DNA from: Flavobacterium hercynium
Lineage (GTDB): Bacteria; Bacteroidota; Bacteroidia; Flavobacteriales; Flavobacteriaceae
Assembly (NCBI RefSeq): GCF_002217285.1
Contig: NZ_MUGW01000062.1
Span: 123 to 57,216 of the forward strand
DNA length: 57,094 nt
Direction of reading: 5' to 3'
Under the pieces are notes generated by a model. That model had not been told where the DNA came from and made no database searches. It worked only from the letters and a program-made list of their open reading frames with translations. The translations under genes were made by a program, and so were the position numbers. Positions within the stretch are counted from its first letter, which is position 1; each line of letters begins with the position of its first letter. Positions 24,682-32,582 of this stretch are shown here, in pieces.

Positions 24682-25977
24682 TTGGACTCGGAGCCCAGTT
24701 TATTTATTGCTGCTAATTTAGACACCAATTTAATCGTTGGATTTGTCGGAATATTTATTTTGCTGTTTTTATCAGCAATTGTTTCAGGTGCCGAAGTTGC
24801 ACTTTTTTCTTTGTCTCAAAAAGACATCGAAGATACACTGCAAGAAGATAGCTCTAAAGGAAAAATTATTTCAAATCTTTTAGATAAACCAAAAAAACTG
24901 CTGGCGACTTTGCTGGTTGCTAATAACTTTCTGAATATTGGATTAGTTATATTGTTCTCTTATATAGGTCAGAACATTTTCTCTGCCGTAAGCTCTGCTG
25001 CTTTAAAATTCATTCTCGAAGTTATTCTGGTTACTTTTTTTATCCTTTTGTTTGGAGAAGTTTTGCCTAAAGTTTATGCAAGCCGTAATAACATTAAATT
25101 TGCAAAATGGGTAGCATATCCAGTTGCATTTCTTGATAAATTGCTTTCTCCAATAAGTTTACCAATGCGTAAGCTTACCTTGTATTTACAAAACAAATTA
25201 GGAAAGCAAAAGAATAGTTTTTCAATAAACCAACTTTCACAGGCTTTGGAACTTACTGATTCTGAAGGAACCTCAAGCGAAGAACAAAAAATATTAGAAG
25301 GAATCGTTTCTTTTGGGAATACTGATACTAAACAAGTCATGAGTCCAAGGATTGATATTTTTGCCTTAGAAATAGCAGAAACATTTGAAGCCATCTATCC
25401 TAAAATAATCGAAAAAGGATTTTCAAGAATTCCTGTCTATCGAGACAATATAGATCAGATAGAAGGCGTTTTGTTTGTGAAGGATTTATTGCCTCATATT
25501 GATAAAAAAGAATTTGATTGGGTATCTTTGATCAGAGAAGCCTTTTTTGTTCCTGAGAACAAGAAGTTAGACAATTTATTAAAAGATTTTCAAAGCCTTA
25601 AAAGTCACTTAGCAATTGTAGTTGATGAATATGGCGGAACATCCGGTTTAGTATCTTTGGAAGATGTTATCGAGGAAATTGTGGGAGACATCAGTGATGA
25701 GTTTGATGATGAAAATTTGAATTTCTCTCAGATAGATGAAAAGAATTTTCTGTTTGAAGGTAAAATTAACATGAAAGATTTTTATAGAATCGTAGATGTT
25801 AATGAAGATGTTTTTGAATCTCACAAGGGAGAAGCAGAAACTCTGGCAGGATTTATTTTAGAGATCTTAGGTAATTTCCCTAAAAAAGACCAAAAAGTAG
25901 CTTTTGAAAATTGTGTTTTTACCATAGAAACACTAGACAAAAAGCGTGTAAAACAAATAAAAGTAACAATAGAATAA
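24682..25977 (+). CDS. gldE: GldE, gliding-motility CNNM/CorC-like membrane protein
   Basis: GldE has the CNNM transporter architecture. The N-terminal DUF21 domain has four membrane helices (about 15-40, 70-95, 100-120 and 125-150), with SGAEVALFSLSQKDIEDTL and FGEVLPKVYASRN. A pair of CBS domains (about 205-330, with VMSPRIDIFALE and SRIPVYRDNIDQIEGVLFVKDLLPH) is followed by a CorC/HlyC domain (about 345-430). The start is TTG at 24682: an in-frame stop lies at 24664 and MDSEPSLFIAANLD matches the family N-terminus. In F. johnsoniae extra gldE suppresses certain gldD mutations, and the two genes are adjacent, as here. The gldD start lies one base beyond its stop. Confidence 0.92.
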   Translation: MDSEPSLFIAANLDTNLIVGFVGIFILLFLSAIVSGAEVALFSLSQKDIEDTLQEDSSKGKIISNLLDKPKKLLATLLVANNFLNIGLVILFSYIGQNIFSAVSSAALKFILEVILVTFFILLFGEVLPKVYASRNNIKFAKWVAYPVAFLDKLLSPISLPMRKLTLYLQNKLGKQKNSFSINQLSQALELTDSEGTSSEEQKILEGIVSFGNTDTKQVMSPRIDIFALEIAETFEAIYPKIIEKGFSRIPVYRDNIDQIEGVLFVKDLLPHIDKKEFDWVSLIREAFFVPENKKLDNLLKDFQSLKSHLAIVVDEYGGTSGLVSLEDVIEEIVGDISDEFDDENLNFSQIDEKNFLFEGKINMKDFYRIVDVNEDVFESHKGEAETLAGFILEILGNFPKKDQKVAFENCVFTIETLDKKRVKQIKVTIE

Positions 25978-25978
25978 A

Positions 25979-26539
25979 ATGCTTAAAAGAATAATTTCAA
26001 TTGCAATGATTTTGCTGACCTTAACGGTAGTAAGCTGTAAAGATGACGTTTTACCAAAGCCGTCAAGTTATTTGCGTTTAGATTATCCGGAGGCGAGCTA
26101 TGCTAATTTTGAAAATAATTGTCCGTTTACTTTTGAAATGAATGAAGCTGCCAATATAAAAGGAGAAAAAGATTGTGGATTTGCAATTACCTATCCTAAA
26201 ATGAAAGCAACAATTTATTTGACCTATAAACCGGTACATAATGATATTGAAAAACTACTGAGAGATGCTCAAAAGCTAACTTACGAGCATGTTATTAAAG
26301 CAGATGATATATTGGAACAGCCTTATTTAAACCCTGAAAAAAAAGTTTTCGGAATGTTTTATCAGGTAAATGGTAATGCAGCAACCAATTCGCAATTTTA
26401 TGTTACAGACAGTACAAAACATTTTATAACAGGTTCTGTTTATTTTTATGCAAAACCTAATTTTGACTCTATTATGCCAGCGGCAAGTTATATCAAAAAT
26501 GATATGCAGCGGCTTATGGAAACATTAAAATGGAAATAA
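25979..26539 (+). CDS. gldD: GldD, gliding-motility lipoprotein
   Basis: This 186-residue lipoprotein has a signal peptide ending in the lipobox VVSC with C20 as the lipidated residue, followed by KDD. The mature part has the GldD-type PKPSSYLRLDYPEASYANFENNCPFTFEMN segment and ends LMETLKWK. GldD is needed for gliding in F. johnsoniae and affects type IX secretion; its biochemical role is unknown. It begins one base after gldE and is translationally close-coupled to it. A terminator follows directly. Confidence 0.93.
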   Translation: MLKRIISIAMILLTLTVVSCKDDVLPKPSSYLRLDYPEASYANFENNCPFTFEMNEAANIKGEKDCGFAITYPKMKATIYLTYKPVHNDIEKLLRDAQKLTYEHVIKADDILEQPYLNPEKKVFGMFYQVNGNAATNSQFYVTDSTKHFITGSVYFYAKPNFDSIMPAASYIKNDMQRLMETLKWK

Positions 26540-26546
26540 AACTTAT

Positions 26547-26580
26547 AAAAAAAGCGTCTGCCTCTGCAAACGCTTTTTTT
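26547..26580. terminator. Terminator after gldD
   Basis: AAAAAAAGCGT pairs with ACGCTTTTTTT around a 12-base loop. The A and T flanks allow it to act for both gldD and the convergent metal-binding lipoprotein gene. Confidence 0.85.
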
Positions 26581-26598
26581 ATACATTTTTTTTGGTGC

Positions 26599-26976
26599 TT
26601 ATGATTTAAAATTCGAAACCTTATATGTTGCTCCGTCACCGGTTGCCTGAACTACTTTAGTTAAACTTTCCGGATTTTGAACCGTTTTATCAAAAGTTAT
26701 AGTAGCGGTTTTTTTATCAAAATCAACAGCAGCTTTTTCTACGCCTTCTAAATCGGCTAATTCCTGCTCAATTGTTTTTGCACATCCCATTGCACAAGTC
26801 ATTCCTTCAATTGTAAAACTTGCAGTTTGTACATTTTCAGCAGCAATTGGTTTGTGTTCTTTAACAATATTTGCTTCAGCAGTTGCAGGAGTTAATGTTT
26901 CAGTTGTTGTTTTTTTACAGCTTACGAATGCTAAACCTACTATTACAGCGACAGCGATAATTTTTGTAAATTTCAT
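26599..26976 (-). CDS. Heavy-metal-associated (HMA) domain lipoprotein
   Basis: I place the start at ATG 26976, giving 125 residues. The frame is open to 27015, but that upstream ATG lies inside the -7 promoter box. The protein has a lipoprotein signal with lipobox FVSC (C20), a Thr/Glu-rich linker, and an HMA fold (about 50-118) with the metal motif GMTC60-AMG-C64. Normal HMA domains have CxxC; here the cysteines are separated by three residues, which changes the binding loop. Metals such as copper are likely ligands by family. It is monocistronic and probably sits in the periplasm or at the outer membrane. No P-type ATPase is nearby. Confidence 0.85.
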   Translation of the reverse strand: MKFTKIIAVAVIVGLAFVSCKKTTTETLTPATAEANIVKEHKPIAAENVQTASFTIEGMTCAMGCAKTIEQELADLEGVEKAAVDFDKKTATITFDKTVQNPESLTKVVQATGDGATYKVSNFKS

Positions 26977-27012
26977 TATATATGATTTTATGATTACTAT
27001 TGATATTGTTTG

Positions 27013-27020
27013 CAAAATTA
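27013..27020 (-). promoter_or_regulatory. -7 promoter box of the HMA lipoprotein gene
   Basis: The minus strand reads TAATTTTG, matching TAnnTTTG. Transcription would start near 27008, giving a leader of about 32 bases to ATG 26976 and ruling out the ATG at 27015. Confidence 0.65.
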
Positions 27021-27078
27021 AGAAAAAAGGGAAGGTCAGTTCATAAATTAATTACAAATTTGTACCAAAATACGATCT

Positions 27079-27945
27079 ATGGATGCAAAACGATTAAAGT
27101 GGTTTTATCTGCTGCTACTCTCTCTTATTTGGGGAAGTTCTTTTATTCTAATAAAAAGAGGTTTGGTTGGTTTAACCGCAATTCAGGTGGGATCACTCCG
27201 AATTATTTTTGCCGCTTTGTTTTTGCTTATTGTTGGATTTTCGAGTTTAAAGAAAATCTCGCGTCGTCAGTGGAAGTTTATTGCGCTGACATCAGTATTC
27301 GGGACATTTATTCCGGCTTTCTTTTTTGCTATTGCTGAGACGCAGGTAGACAGTTCAATGGTAGCCATTTTAAATTCGCTTACACCTCTAAATACATTGA
27401 TCTTAGGAATTATTGCTTTTGGAATCCAATTTCAAAAACGACAGGTTATTGGTGTATTTATTGGTTTAGTAGGTTGTTTATTGCTGGTCTTGAATGGAGA
27501 TTCCTCCCGTTCAGATCAAAATTATTACTATTTGATTTTGGTTGTAATCGCAACGCTGTGTTACGCGATCAATGTCAATTTAATCAAGAAATATTTATCA
27601 GATTTAAATTCCTTAAGTATCACTACGGGGAATTTTGCCGTTTTGCTACTTCCGGCTTTAATTATTTTAAGCACAACAGATTTTACACAAAGAATACATC
27701 TTGAAGCGACAGAACATTCTATTTTGTTTGTTGCTATTCTTGGTATATTGGGAACAGGAATTGCAAACGTTTTGTTTTTTAAGTTAATACAAATGTCGTC
27801 ACCTGTATTTGCTACTTCGGTAACCTATTTAATTCCGATTGTTGCTTTCTTCTGGGGATTATTAGATAACGAAATGCTAACCCCAATTCAGTTCTTTGGC
27901 GCCTTCGTTATTTTAATTGGCGTTTATTTGTCTGCGAAAAAGTAA
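27079..27945 (+). CDS. EamA/DMT-superfamily transporter
   Basis: This inner-membrane protein of 288 residues has about ten hydrophobic helices in two EamA repeats. The first begins LLLLSLIWGSSFILIKRGL and contains NSLTPLNTLILGIIAFG. The second contains LVVIATLCYAINVNLIKKY, TGIANVLFFKLIQMSSPVFATSVTYLIPIVAFFWGLLDNE and a final IGVYLSAKK. Family members export metabolites such as amino acids, or import them; the substrate cannot be predicted. The ATG follows a near-consensus -7 box (CAAATTTG). It diverges from the HMA lipoprotein gene and ends at a long hairpin. Confidence 0.88.
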   Translation: MDAKRLKWFYLLLLSLIWGSSFILIKRGLVGLTAIQVGSLRIIFAALFLLIVGFSSLKKISRRQWKFIALTSVFGTFIPAFFFAIAETQVDSSMVAILNSLTPLNTLILGIIAFGIQFQKRQVIGVFIGLVGCLLLVLNGDSSRSDQNYYYLILVVIATLCYAINVNLIKKYLSDLNSLSITTGNFAVLLLPALIILSTTDFTQRIHLEATEHSILFVAILGILGTGIANVLFFKLIQMSSPVFATSVTYLIPIVAFFWGLLDNEMLTPIQFFGAFVILIGVYLSAKK

Positions 27946-27960
27946 AATAAAATAATAAAA

Positions 27961-28000
27961 AAAGGCTTTGTCAAAGTTTTTAAACTTCGACAAAGCCTTT
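27961..28000. terminator. Terminator between the EamA and M16 genes
   Basis: AAAGGCTTTGTC pairs perfectly with GACAAAGCCTTT, and an inner AAAGTTT/AAACTT stem extends the hairpin with one bulge. It serves two convergent genes. Confidence 0.85.
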
Positions 28001-28012
28001 AAATCTTAGCAA

Positions 28013-28052
28013 CTCAGAACCTCAGAACCTCAGAACCTCAGAGCCTCAGAAC
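28013..28052. repeat. CTCAGAAC octamer repeat, 5 units
   Basis: Five tandem 8-base units, ctcagaac with one ctcagagc (fourth), are preceded by a degenerate unit cttagcaa at 28005. The array ends two bases before the stop codon of the M16 gene and follows the terminator hairpin. Confidence 0.85.
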
Positions 28053-28054
28053 CT

Positions 28055-30103
28055 CTAAAGAAAATCTTTATCCGAAACACCTTCATTGATTTTCACATCA
28101 GACATTTTAATGTCTAATTCGAAACCGGCATTCTGAATCATATTAAAAGGAATTTTTACCCCTTTTACTTCTTTATAATCATTGAAGTAAGTGCTTTGAG
28201 TAGTAGATTGTCCGCCTTGTTCTTTTACTTTAGTTTTCGCTACTTTCAGGCCTGTTTTTACGTCATAAAAGTAAATCGTTTTGCCATCTTTTATAGAGTA
28301 CGCTTCTTTTCCGTTAATAGCTTCAATTCCATTTACTTTTAAATCAGTTCTTTTGCTTAATCGAAGTTCTTCAAACGGAATTGCGCTAGCTTTCATTTCT
28401 TCAAGATCAGCGCCTTCTAAGTTTTTGCGTTGTCCTTGCTGCTCGATATAGGCACCTTTTTCGTTAACAACCTGTTTCATTATAGGCATGCTTCCCATGT
28501 TCAGTGAAATTGCCATTTTTCCTTTAGCATCTAATTTTGATGCAAAACTTAAAGGAGAAGGAGCTTGTGGAATTGTTGTAGCTCCAATCATGTAAAGTGT
28601 CTTAACACTCGAAACAGCTTTTTCGCCACCAATTGCCTGAATATAATTGTCAAAAACAGTTTTTGCAGTTAATGTTGCAGGAGCTTCTTTTTTGGTAATT
28701 GGTTTTTCAGTTGGATTTCCGTATTTGTCAAAATAGAAAATAGGAATCTGAAGTTTTTCAAGACCTTCAATAACCTCTGATCCTTTTCCTGTGATTACAA
28801 TTCTCATGTTGTCCAAAAGGAAATATTTATTAGAAACGCGATAAATATCTTCAGGAGTAACGTTGTTAATGGTTTGAATGTATTTCTCATAAAAATCAGC
28901 AGGAAGCTTCTCTGTTTCAATGTTCAAAGCATAGCGGGCAACAGTTTGCGGTTTTTCAACCTGCATAACAAATCGTCCAATATAACCTGCTTTTACATTT
29001 TTTAATACATCTTCAGAAACTTTTTCAGACCTGATGCGTTTAATTTCTTTTACAAATTCTACCACCGCACTATCTGTAACAGCATTTCGTACCGCAGATG
29101 AAGCTTTAAATTTAGTTACATATTTTCCGCTTCCAATATTAGAGCTTGCGCCATACGTCCACGCATTTTTTTCACGTAAATTCATGTTTAGGTAACTGTT
29201 GAAATCACCACCCAGAATTTGATTCGCAATTACAGCAGGGAAAAAATCAGGGTCGCTCATTTTTAAGTTTACTGTATTTACCAGTGAAATTTCAGATTGC
29301 ACGGCATTTGGTACATCAACAAAATCAATTTGAAGCTTCGAAACATTTTCCGGATCAGGATACGTGTTTTTTGGAGCAGCTTGTTTTTTCCATCCGCCAA
29401 AAAGCTTTTCAACTGCCGCTTTTGTTTCTTTAAATTTAATATCACCAATTACAACCAAATAAGCGTTTTCAGGTACAAAGTAAGTAGCGTAATTGTTTTG
29501 AACATCCGTAATGGTTACGTTTTTTACCGTTTCTTCGGAAAGATATTCTCCTGCAGGATGATTTTTTCCAAAAGCTAAAACATCAACAACTCTGCTCGCA
29601 ATTGCAGGAACACTTTTTTCATCGGCTTTAAGCCCTTCAAGTAGTTTTGCTTTTTCTTTATCAAATTCAGTTTGGGTAAAGTTTGGCTGTAAAGCTCCTT
29701 CTGCCAGAAGTTCTAAAACGCGTCCAGAATACTTTGAAAGTGAACTTGCATAAGCACCGTGAGAAGTAAAGTTGATACTTGCTCCATAAAAATCTATTTC
29801 TTCATTAAAGACTTCTTTGCTGGTTTTTTTAGTTCCGTTACCAATAATACTGCTCGTTAAATCGTCAACACCTTTTTTGCTTCCTTCCGTAAAAGGAGCA
29901 TTGTCTAATGTTAGATTAAAACTTACTCGTGGTAATTTATGATTTTCAACTACCAGGACTTTCATGCCGTTTTCCAAAACAAAAGTTTGCGGTTTTTTGA
30001 TATTGACTTTTGGAGATTTACCTGGTTTTGGTTGTGAACGATCTTGTGCTTGCATAATTCCGGTGAGGAATAAAAGGATTAAAAATGTATGTAATTTTTT
30101 CAT
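28055..30103 (-). CDS. M16-family protein, non-catalytic subunit with C-terminal extension
   Basis: The 682-residue protein has a signal peptide (to about residue 19) and two M16 half-domains (about 38-460). At the position of the zinc motif HxxEH it reads EGSKKGVDDLTSSIIGNGT, so it lacks the metal ligands and should be the inactive partner. After about residue 480 an extra domain of some 200 residues follows, beginning FDNYIQAIGGEKAVSSVKTLYM. It contains EAYSIKDGKTIYFYDVKTGLKVA and resembles LolA/outer-membrane-lipoprotein-sorting folds. The gene lies 12 bases downstream of the catalytic M16 gene and is surely co-transcribed. The pair would form a periplasmic heterodimeric peptidase. Confidence 0.87.
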   Translation of the reverse strand: MKKLHTFLILLFLTGIMQAQDRSQPKPGKSPKVNIKKPQTFVLENGMKVLVVENHKLPRVSFNLTLDNAPFTEGSKKGVDDLTSSIIGNGTKKTSKEVFNEEIDFYGASINFTSHGAYASSLSKYSGRVLELLAEGALQPNFTQTEFDKEKAKLLEGLKADEKSVPAIASRVVDVLAFGKNHPAGEYLSEETVKNVTITDVQNNYATYFVPENAYLVVIGDIKFKETKAAVEKLFGGWKKQAAPKNTYPDPENVSKLQIDFVDVPNAVQSEISLVNTVNLKMSDPDFFPAVIANQILGGDFNSYLNMNLREKNAWTYGASSNIGSGKYVTKFKASSAVRNAVTDSAVVEFVKEIKRIRSEKVSEDVLKNVKAGYIGRFVMQVEKPQTVARYALNIETEKLPADFYEKYIQTINNVTPEDIYRVSNKYFLLDNMRIVITGKGSEVIEGLEKLQIPIFYFDKYGNPTEKPITKKEAPATLTAKTVFDNYIQAIGGEKAVSSVKTLYMIGATTIPQAPSPLSFASKLDAKGKMAISLNMGSMPIMKQVVNEKGAYIEQQGQRKNLEGADLEEMKASAIPFEELRLSKRTDLKVNGIEAINGKEAYSIKDGKTIYFYDVKTGLKVAKTKVKEQGGQSTTQSTYFNDYKEVKGVKIPFNMIQNAGFELDIKMSDVKINEGVSDKDFL

Positions 30104-30115
30104 GATGCTGAAATC

Positions 30116-31438
30116 TTAGTTTTGAACTTTTGTTGAAGGAATGTAATCTAAAATTAAACGCTGATTAGGGTTTAAATACTTTTTAGCTACGTCTCTAATT
30201 TCTTCTCTGGTAATAGAGTGGTAAAGATCGATTTCAGTATTTATAAGATTTACGTCTCCATAAAGCAGATAGTAAGAAGCCAGATTTTCAGCAATACCTT
30301 CGACACTTGCATTAGCATTGACGAAATTATTATCGAATTTGTTTTTCAGTTTTTCATAATCTTTTTCAGAAATCAAGTCGGTTTGAATTTTTACAATTTC
30401 CTCATCCATTTCTTTTAAAATGTCTTTTGTAGTGTACGTTCCCATTGGCAGACCATATAAGATATACATGCCATAATCTTCCTGACTAAATCCGACAGCA
30501 CCAATTTGAAGCGCCATTTTTTTGTCATCAACTATTTTTTTGTACAACTTAGAACTTTTACCATCACTTAAATAAGAAGATATTAAATCCAAAACTCGCG
30601 CATCTCTGGTTTTCATAGATGGTGTGCGGTACGAAGCAACAATCATCGGAATCTGAATATTTGGGTCCTCGTAAGTTGCTTTTATCGTTTGAGTAATAGG
30701 CTCTTCAGTATAGGTTTGTTTTTTAACGACTTCACCTTTTGGAATTGGACCAAAATACTTCTGAATCCATTCTTTTGTTTTTGCTTTGTCAAAATCACCT
30801 GCAACGACCAAAACAGCATTGTTTGGTGTATAGAATTTTTTATTAAAATCCTGAAATTCTTCCAGCGTTGCAGCATCAAGATCTTTCATGGAACCAATTG
30901 TAGTCCAGCGATATGGGTGGTTTTTGAACATGTTTTTCTTAACCTCAGGCAAAATGTTTCCGTAAGGCTGATTGTCGTAACGCATTCTCTTTTCTTCTTT
31001 TACGACTTCATTCTGAGTCTGAACACCAATTTTATTGATAATAGGATGCATTAATCTTTCAGATTCCATCCATAAACCAAGTTCTAAACTGTTCGACGGA
31101 AAAACTTCATAATAATAGGTTCTGTCGTCAGAAGTATTGGCATTGTTCACGCCTCCGTTTGCAGTAACAATTTTCATCCACTCACCACGATTGATGTTTT
31201 TTGTTCCTTCAAATAACAAATGTTCAAAGAAATGTGCAAAACCTGTACGATCTGTGCGCTCGTCTTTAGAACCAACGTGATACATTACAGATGTAATGAC
31301 AACCGGGGCGGAAGAATCGTTATGCAGGATGACATGCATGCCGTTGTCTAAATCGTATTCTTCAAAAGCTACTTTTTGAGCATGAGCTACTCCGCCAAGC
31401 ATTAATGCAGCACTTAACATCATTATTGTGTTTTTCAT
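30116..31438 (-). CDS. M16-family zinc peptidase, catalytic subunit
   Basis: This 440-residue protein has a signal peptide (cleaved after AHAQ, about residue 21) and the inverted zinc motif H69-F-F-E72-H73 (FAHFFEHLLFEGT). The downstream zinc-binding glutamate lies in NEVVKEEKRMRYDN. Two homologous half-domains fold into half of a clam-shell; the protein downstream supplies the other half. Members of this group degrade small peptides, often in the periplasm of Bacteroidota. A -7 box TATTTTTG lies about 65 bases upstream. It is the first gene of a two-gene operon. Confidence 0.92.
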   Translation of the reverse strand: MKNTIMMLSAALMLGGVAHAQKVAFEEYDLDNGMHVILHNDSSAPVVITSVMYHVGSKDERTDRTGFAHFFEHLLFEGTKNINRGEWMKIVTANGGVNNANTSDDRTYYYEVFPSNSLELGLWMESERLMHPIINKIGVQTQNEVVKEEKRMRYDNQPYGNILPEVKKNMFKNHPYRWTTIGSMKDLDAATLEEFQDFNKKFYTPNNAVLVVAGDFDKAKTKEWIQKYFGPIPKGEVVKKQTYTEEPITQTIKATYEDPNIQIPMIVASYRTPSMKTRDARVLDLISSYLSDGKSSKLYKKIVDDKKMALQIGAVGFSQEDYGMYILYGLPMGTYTTKDILKEMDEEIVKIQTDLISEKDYEKLKNKFDNNFVNANASVEGIAENLASYYLLYGDVNLINTEIDLYHSITREEIRDVAKKYLNPNQRLILDYIPSTKVQN

Positions 31439-31503
31439 AAAGATTAATAATTTTATTTACCTAATATATATAGTAGGTAGACAAGTATTGGTTATAGTTA
31501 CAT

Positions 31504-31511
31504 CAAAAATA
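31504..31511 (-). promoter_or_regulatory. -7 promoter box of the M16 operon
   Basis: The minus strand reads TATTTTTG, matching TAnnTTTG, 66 bases from the start of the catalytic M16 gene. I see no -33 TTG at the ideal distance. Confidence 0.5.
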
Positions 31512-31654
31512 AGTTTTTTTACTTAGGATTTGGGAATTAGAGGTTGTTTTGATAATACTTTAACAGTCAATTCCTGTAAAAAAGCTTTTAAAACGAGCTA
31601 AAATGCCTTGAAAAACAGACTTTAAAGAGAAATGAATATTTTTAGATTAAGAGA

Positions 31655-31684
31655 TTGCAGGATAAATTTTTAATTGTATATTTG
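31655..31684 (+). promoter_or_regulatory. Promoter of rplU-rpmA (-33 TTG and -7 TATATTTG)
   Basis: TTG at 31655-31657 and TATATTTG at 31677-31684 are separated by 19 bases, an ideal Bacteroidota housekeeping promoter. Transcription should begin near 31689, about 26 bases before the rplU ATG. Confidence 0.8.
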
Positions 31685-31714
31685 CAACCTTAAAAATCAA
31701 TAAATCAATTTGGT

Positions 31715-32158
31715 ATGTATGCAATCGTAGAGATAGCAGGGCAACAATTCAAAGTAAGCAAAGACTTAAAGGTTTATGTTCACCGTTTGGCTAATGAAGA
31801 AGGTTCAAAAGTTTCTTTTGACAAAGTTCTTTTATTAGACGATAATGGAAATGTAACTTTAGGCGCCCCAGCTATAGAAGGTGCTTCAGTAGAAGCTAAA
31901 GTGTTACAACACTTAAAAGGAGATAAAGTTATCGTTTTCAAAAAGAAAAGAAGAAAAGGATACAAAAAGAGAAATGGTCACAGACAATATCTTACTCAAA
32001 TTGTAATTGAAGGTATTACTGCAGCAGGTGGAACTAAAAAAGCAGCAGCTAAAAAAGCAGTTGTAGCAGAAGATGCTCCAGCTACTGAGGTTGAAGCAGC
32101 TCCAAAAGCAAAAAAAGCAGCAGCTCCAAAAGCAAAAAAAGAAGCTACTAAAGAATAA
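31715..32158 (+). CDS. rplU: 50S ribosomal protein bL21
   Basis: bL21 is a large-subunit protein that contacts 23S rRNA near bL20. The core (1-103) shows MYAIVEIAGQQFKVSKDLKVYVHRL, VLLLDDNGNVTLGAPAIEGASVEAKVLQHLKGDKVIVFKKKRRKGYKKRNGHRQYLTQIVI. An extra tail of about 44 residues, built of Ala, Lys, Pro and Glu (KKAAAKKA, PKAKKAAAPKAKKE), is added; E. coli bL21 stops at about 103. Such low-complexity tails are common in Bacteroidota bL21. Codons are of the highly expressed type. It is followed after 24 bases by rpmA. Confidence 0.96.
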   Translation: MYAIVEIAGQQFKVSKDLKVYVHRLANEEGSKVSFDKVLLLDDNGNVTLGAPAIEGASVEAKVLQHLKGDKVIVFKKKRRKGYKKRNGHRQYLTQIVIEGITAAGGTKKAAAKKAVVAEDAPATEVEAAPKAKKAAAPKAKKEATKE

Positions 32159-32182
32159 TAACAATATTTAAACTCATACGTC

Positions 32183-32443
32183 ATGGCTCACAAGAAAGGT
32201 GTCGGTAGTTCGAAGAATGGTAGAGAATCAGAATCAAAACGTCTAGGCGTTAAGATTTTTGGTGGTCAAGCTGCTATTGCTGGGAACATCATCGTTAGAC
32301 AAAGAGGTTCAAAACATAATCCAGGTGAAAACGTTTACATCAGTAAAGATCACACACTACACGCAAGAGTAGCTGGAGTTGTTAAGTTCCAAAAGAAAAA
32401 AGATAACAAATCTTATGTATCTATCCTTCCATTCGAAGCATAA
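32183..32443 (+). CDS. rpmA: 50S ribosomal protein bL27
   Basis: The 86-residue protein begins MAHKKGVGSSKNGRESESKRLGVKIFGGQ and contains GNIIVRQRGSKHNPGENVYISKDHTLHA, typical of bL27, whose N-terminus reaches the peptidyl-transferase centre. The N-terminus starts at MAHKKG directly, so there is no cleavable extension of the Firmicutes type. It is cotranscribed with rplU and followed by a strong terminator. Confidence 0.97.
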   Translation: MAHKKGVGSSKNGRESESKRLGVKIFGGQAAIAGNIIVRQRGSKHNPGENVYISKDHTLHARVAGVVKFQKKKDNKSYVSILPFEA

Positions 32444-32465
32444 TCATTAGATTACTTATTTACAG

Positions 32466-32500
32466 AACCCGTTCGCAAAGCGAACGGGTTTTTTGTTTTT
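32466..32500 (+). terminator. Terminator of rplU-rpmA
   Basis: AACCCGTTCGC pairs with GCGAACGGGTT around AAA and is followed by TTTTTGTTTTT. Confidence 0.95.
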
Positions 32501-32527
32501 TTATACTTTTTGAAAGACTTTAAAACT

Positions 32528-32535
32528 TACATTTG
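32528..32535 (+). promoter_or_regulatory. -7 promoter box of the polytopic membrane protein gene
   Basis: TACATTTG matches TAnnTTTG; a TTG lies 15 bases upstream, slightly closer than usual. The start codon TTG follows 47 bases later. Confidence 0.55.
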
Positions 32536-32582
32536 CGAAGAAGGAAATTTGATTTCTGTTTAATTGCTTTAAAATTTAAAAG

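Noticed and set aside
31439..31714. Small gene between the M16 operon and rplU
   Set aside because: The only ATG frames are 13 codons or fewer; the space is explained by two divergent promoters.
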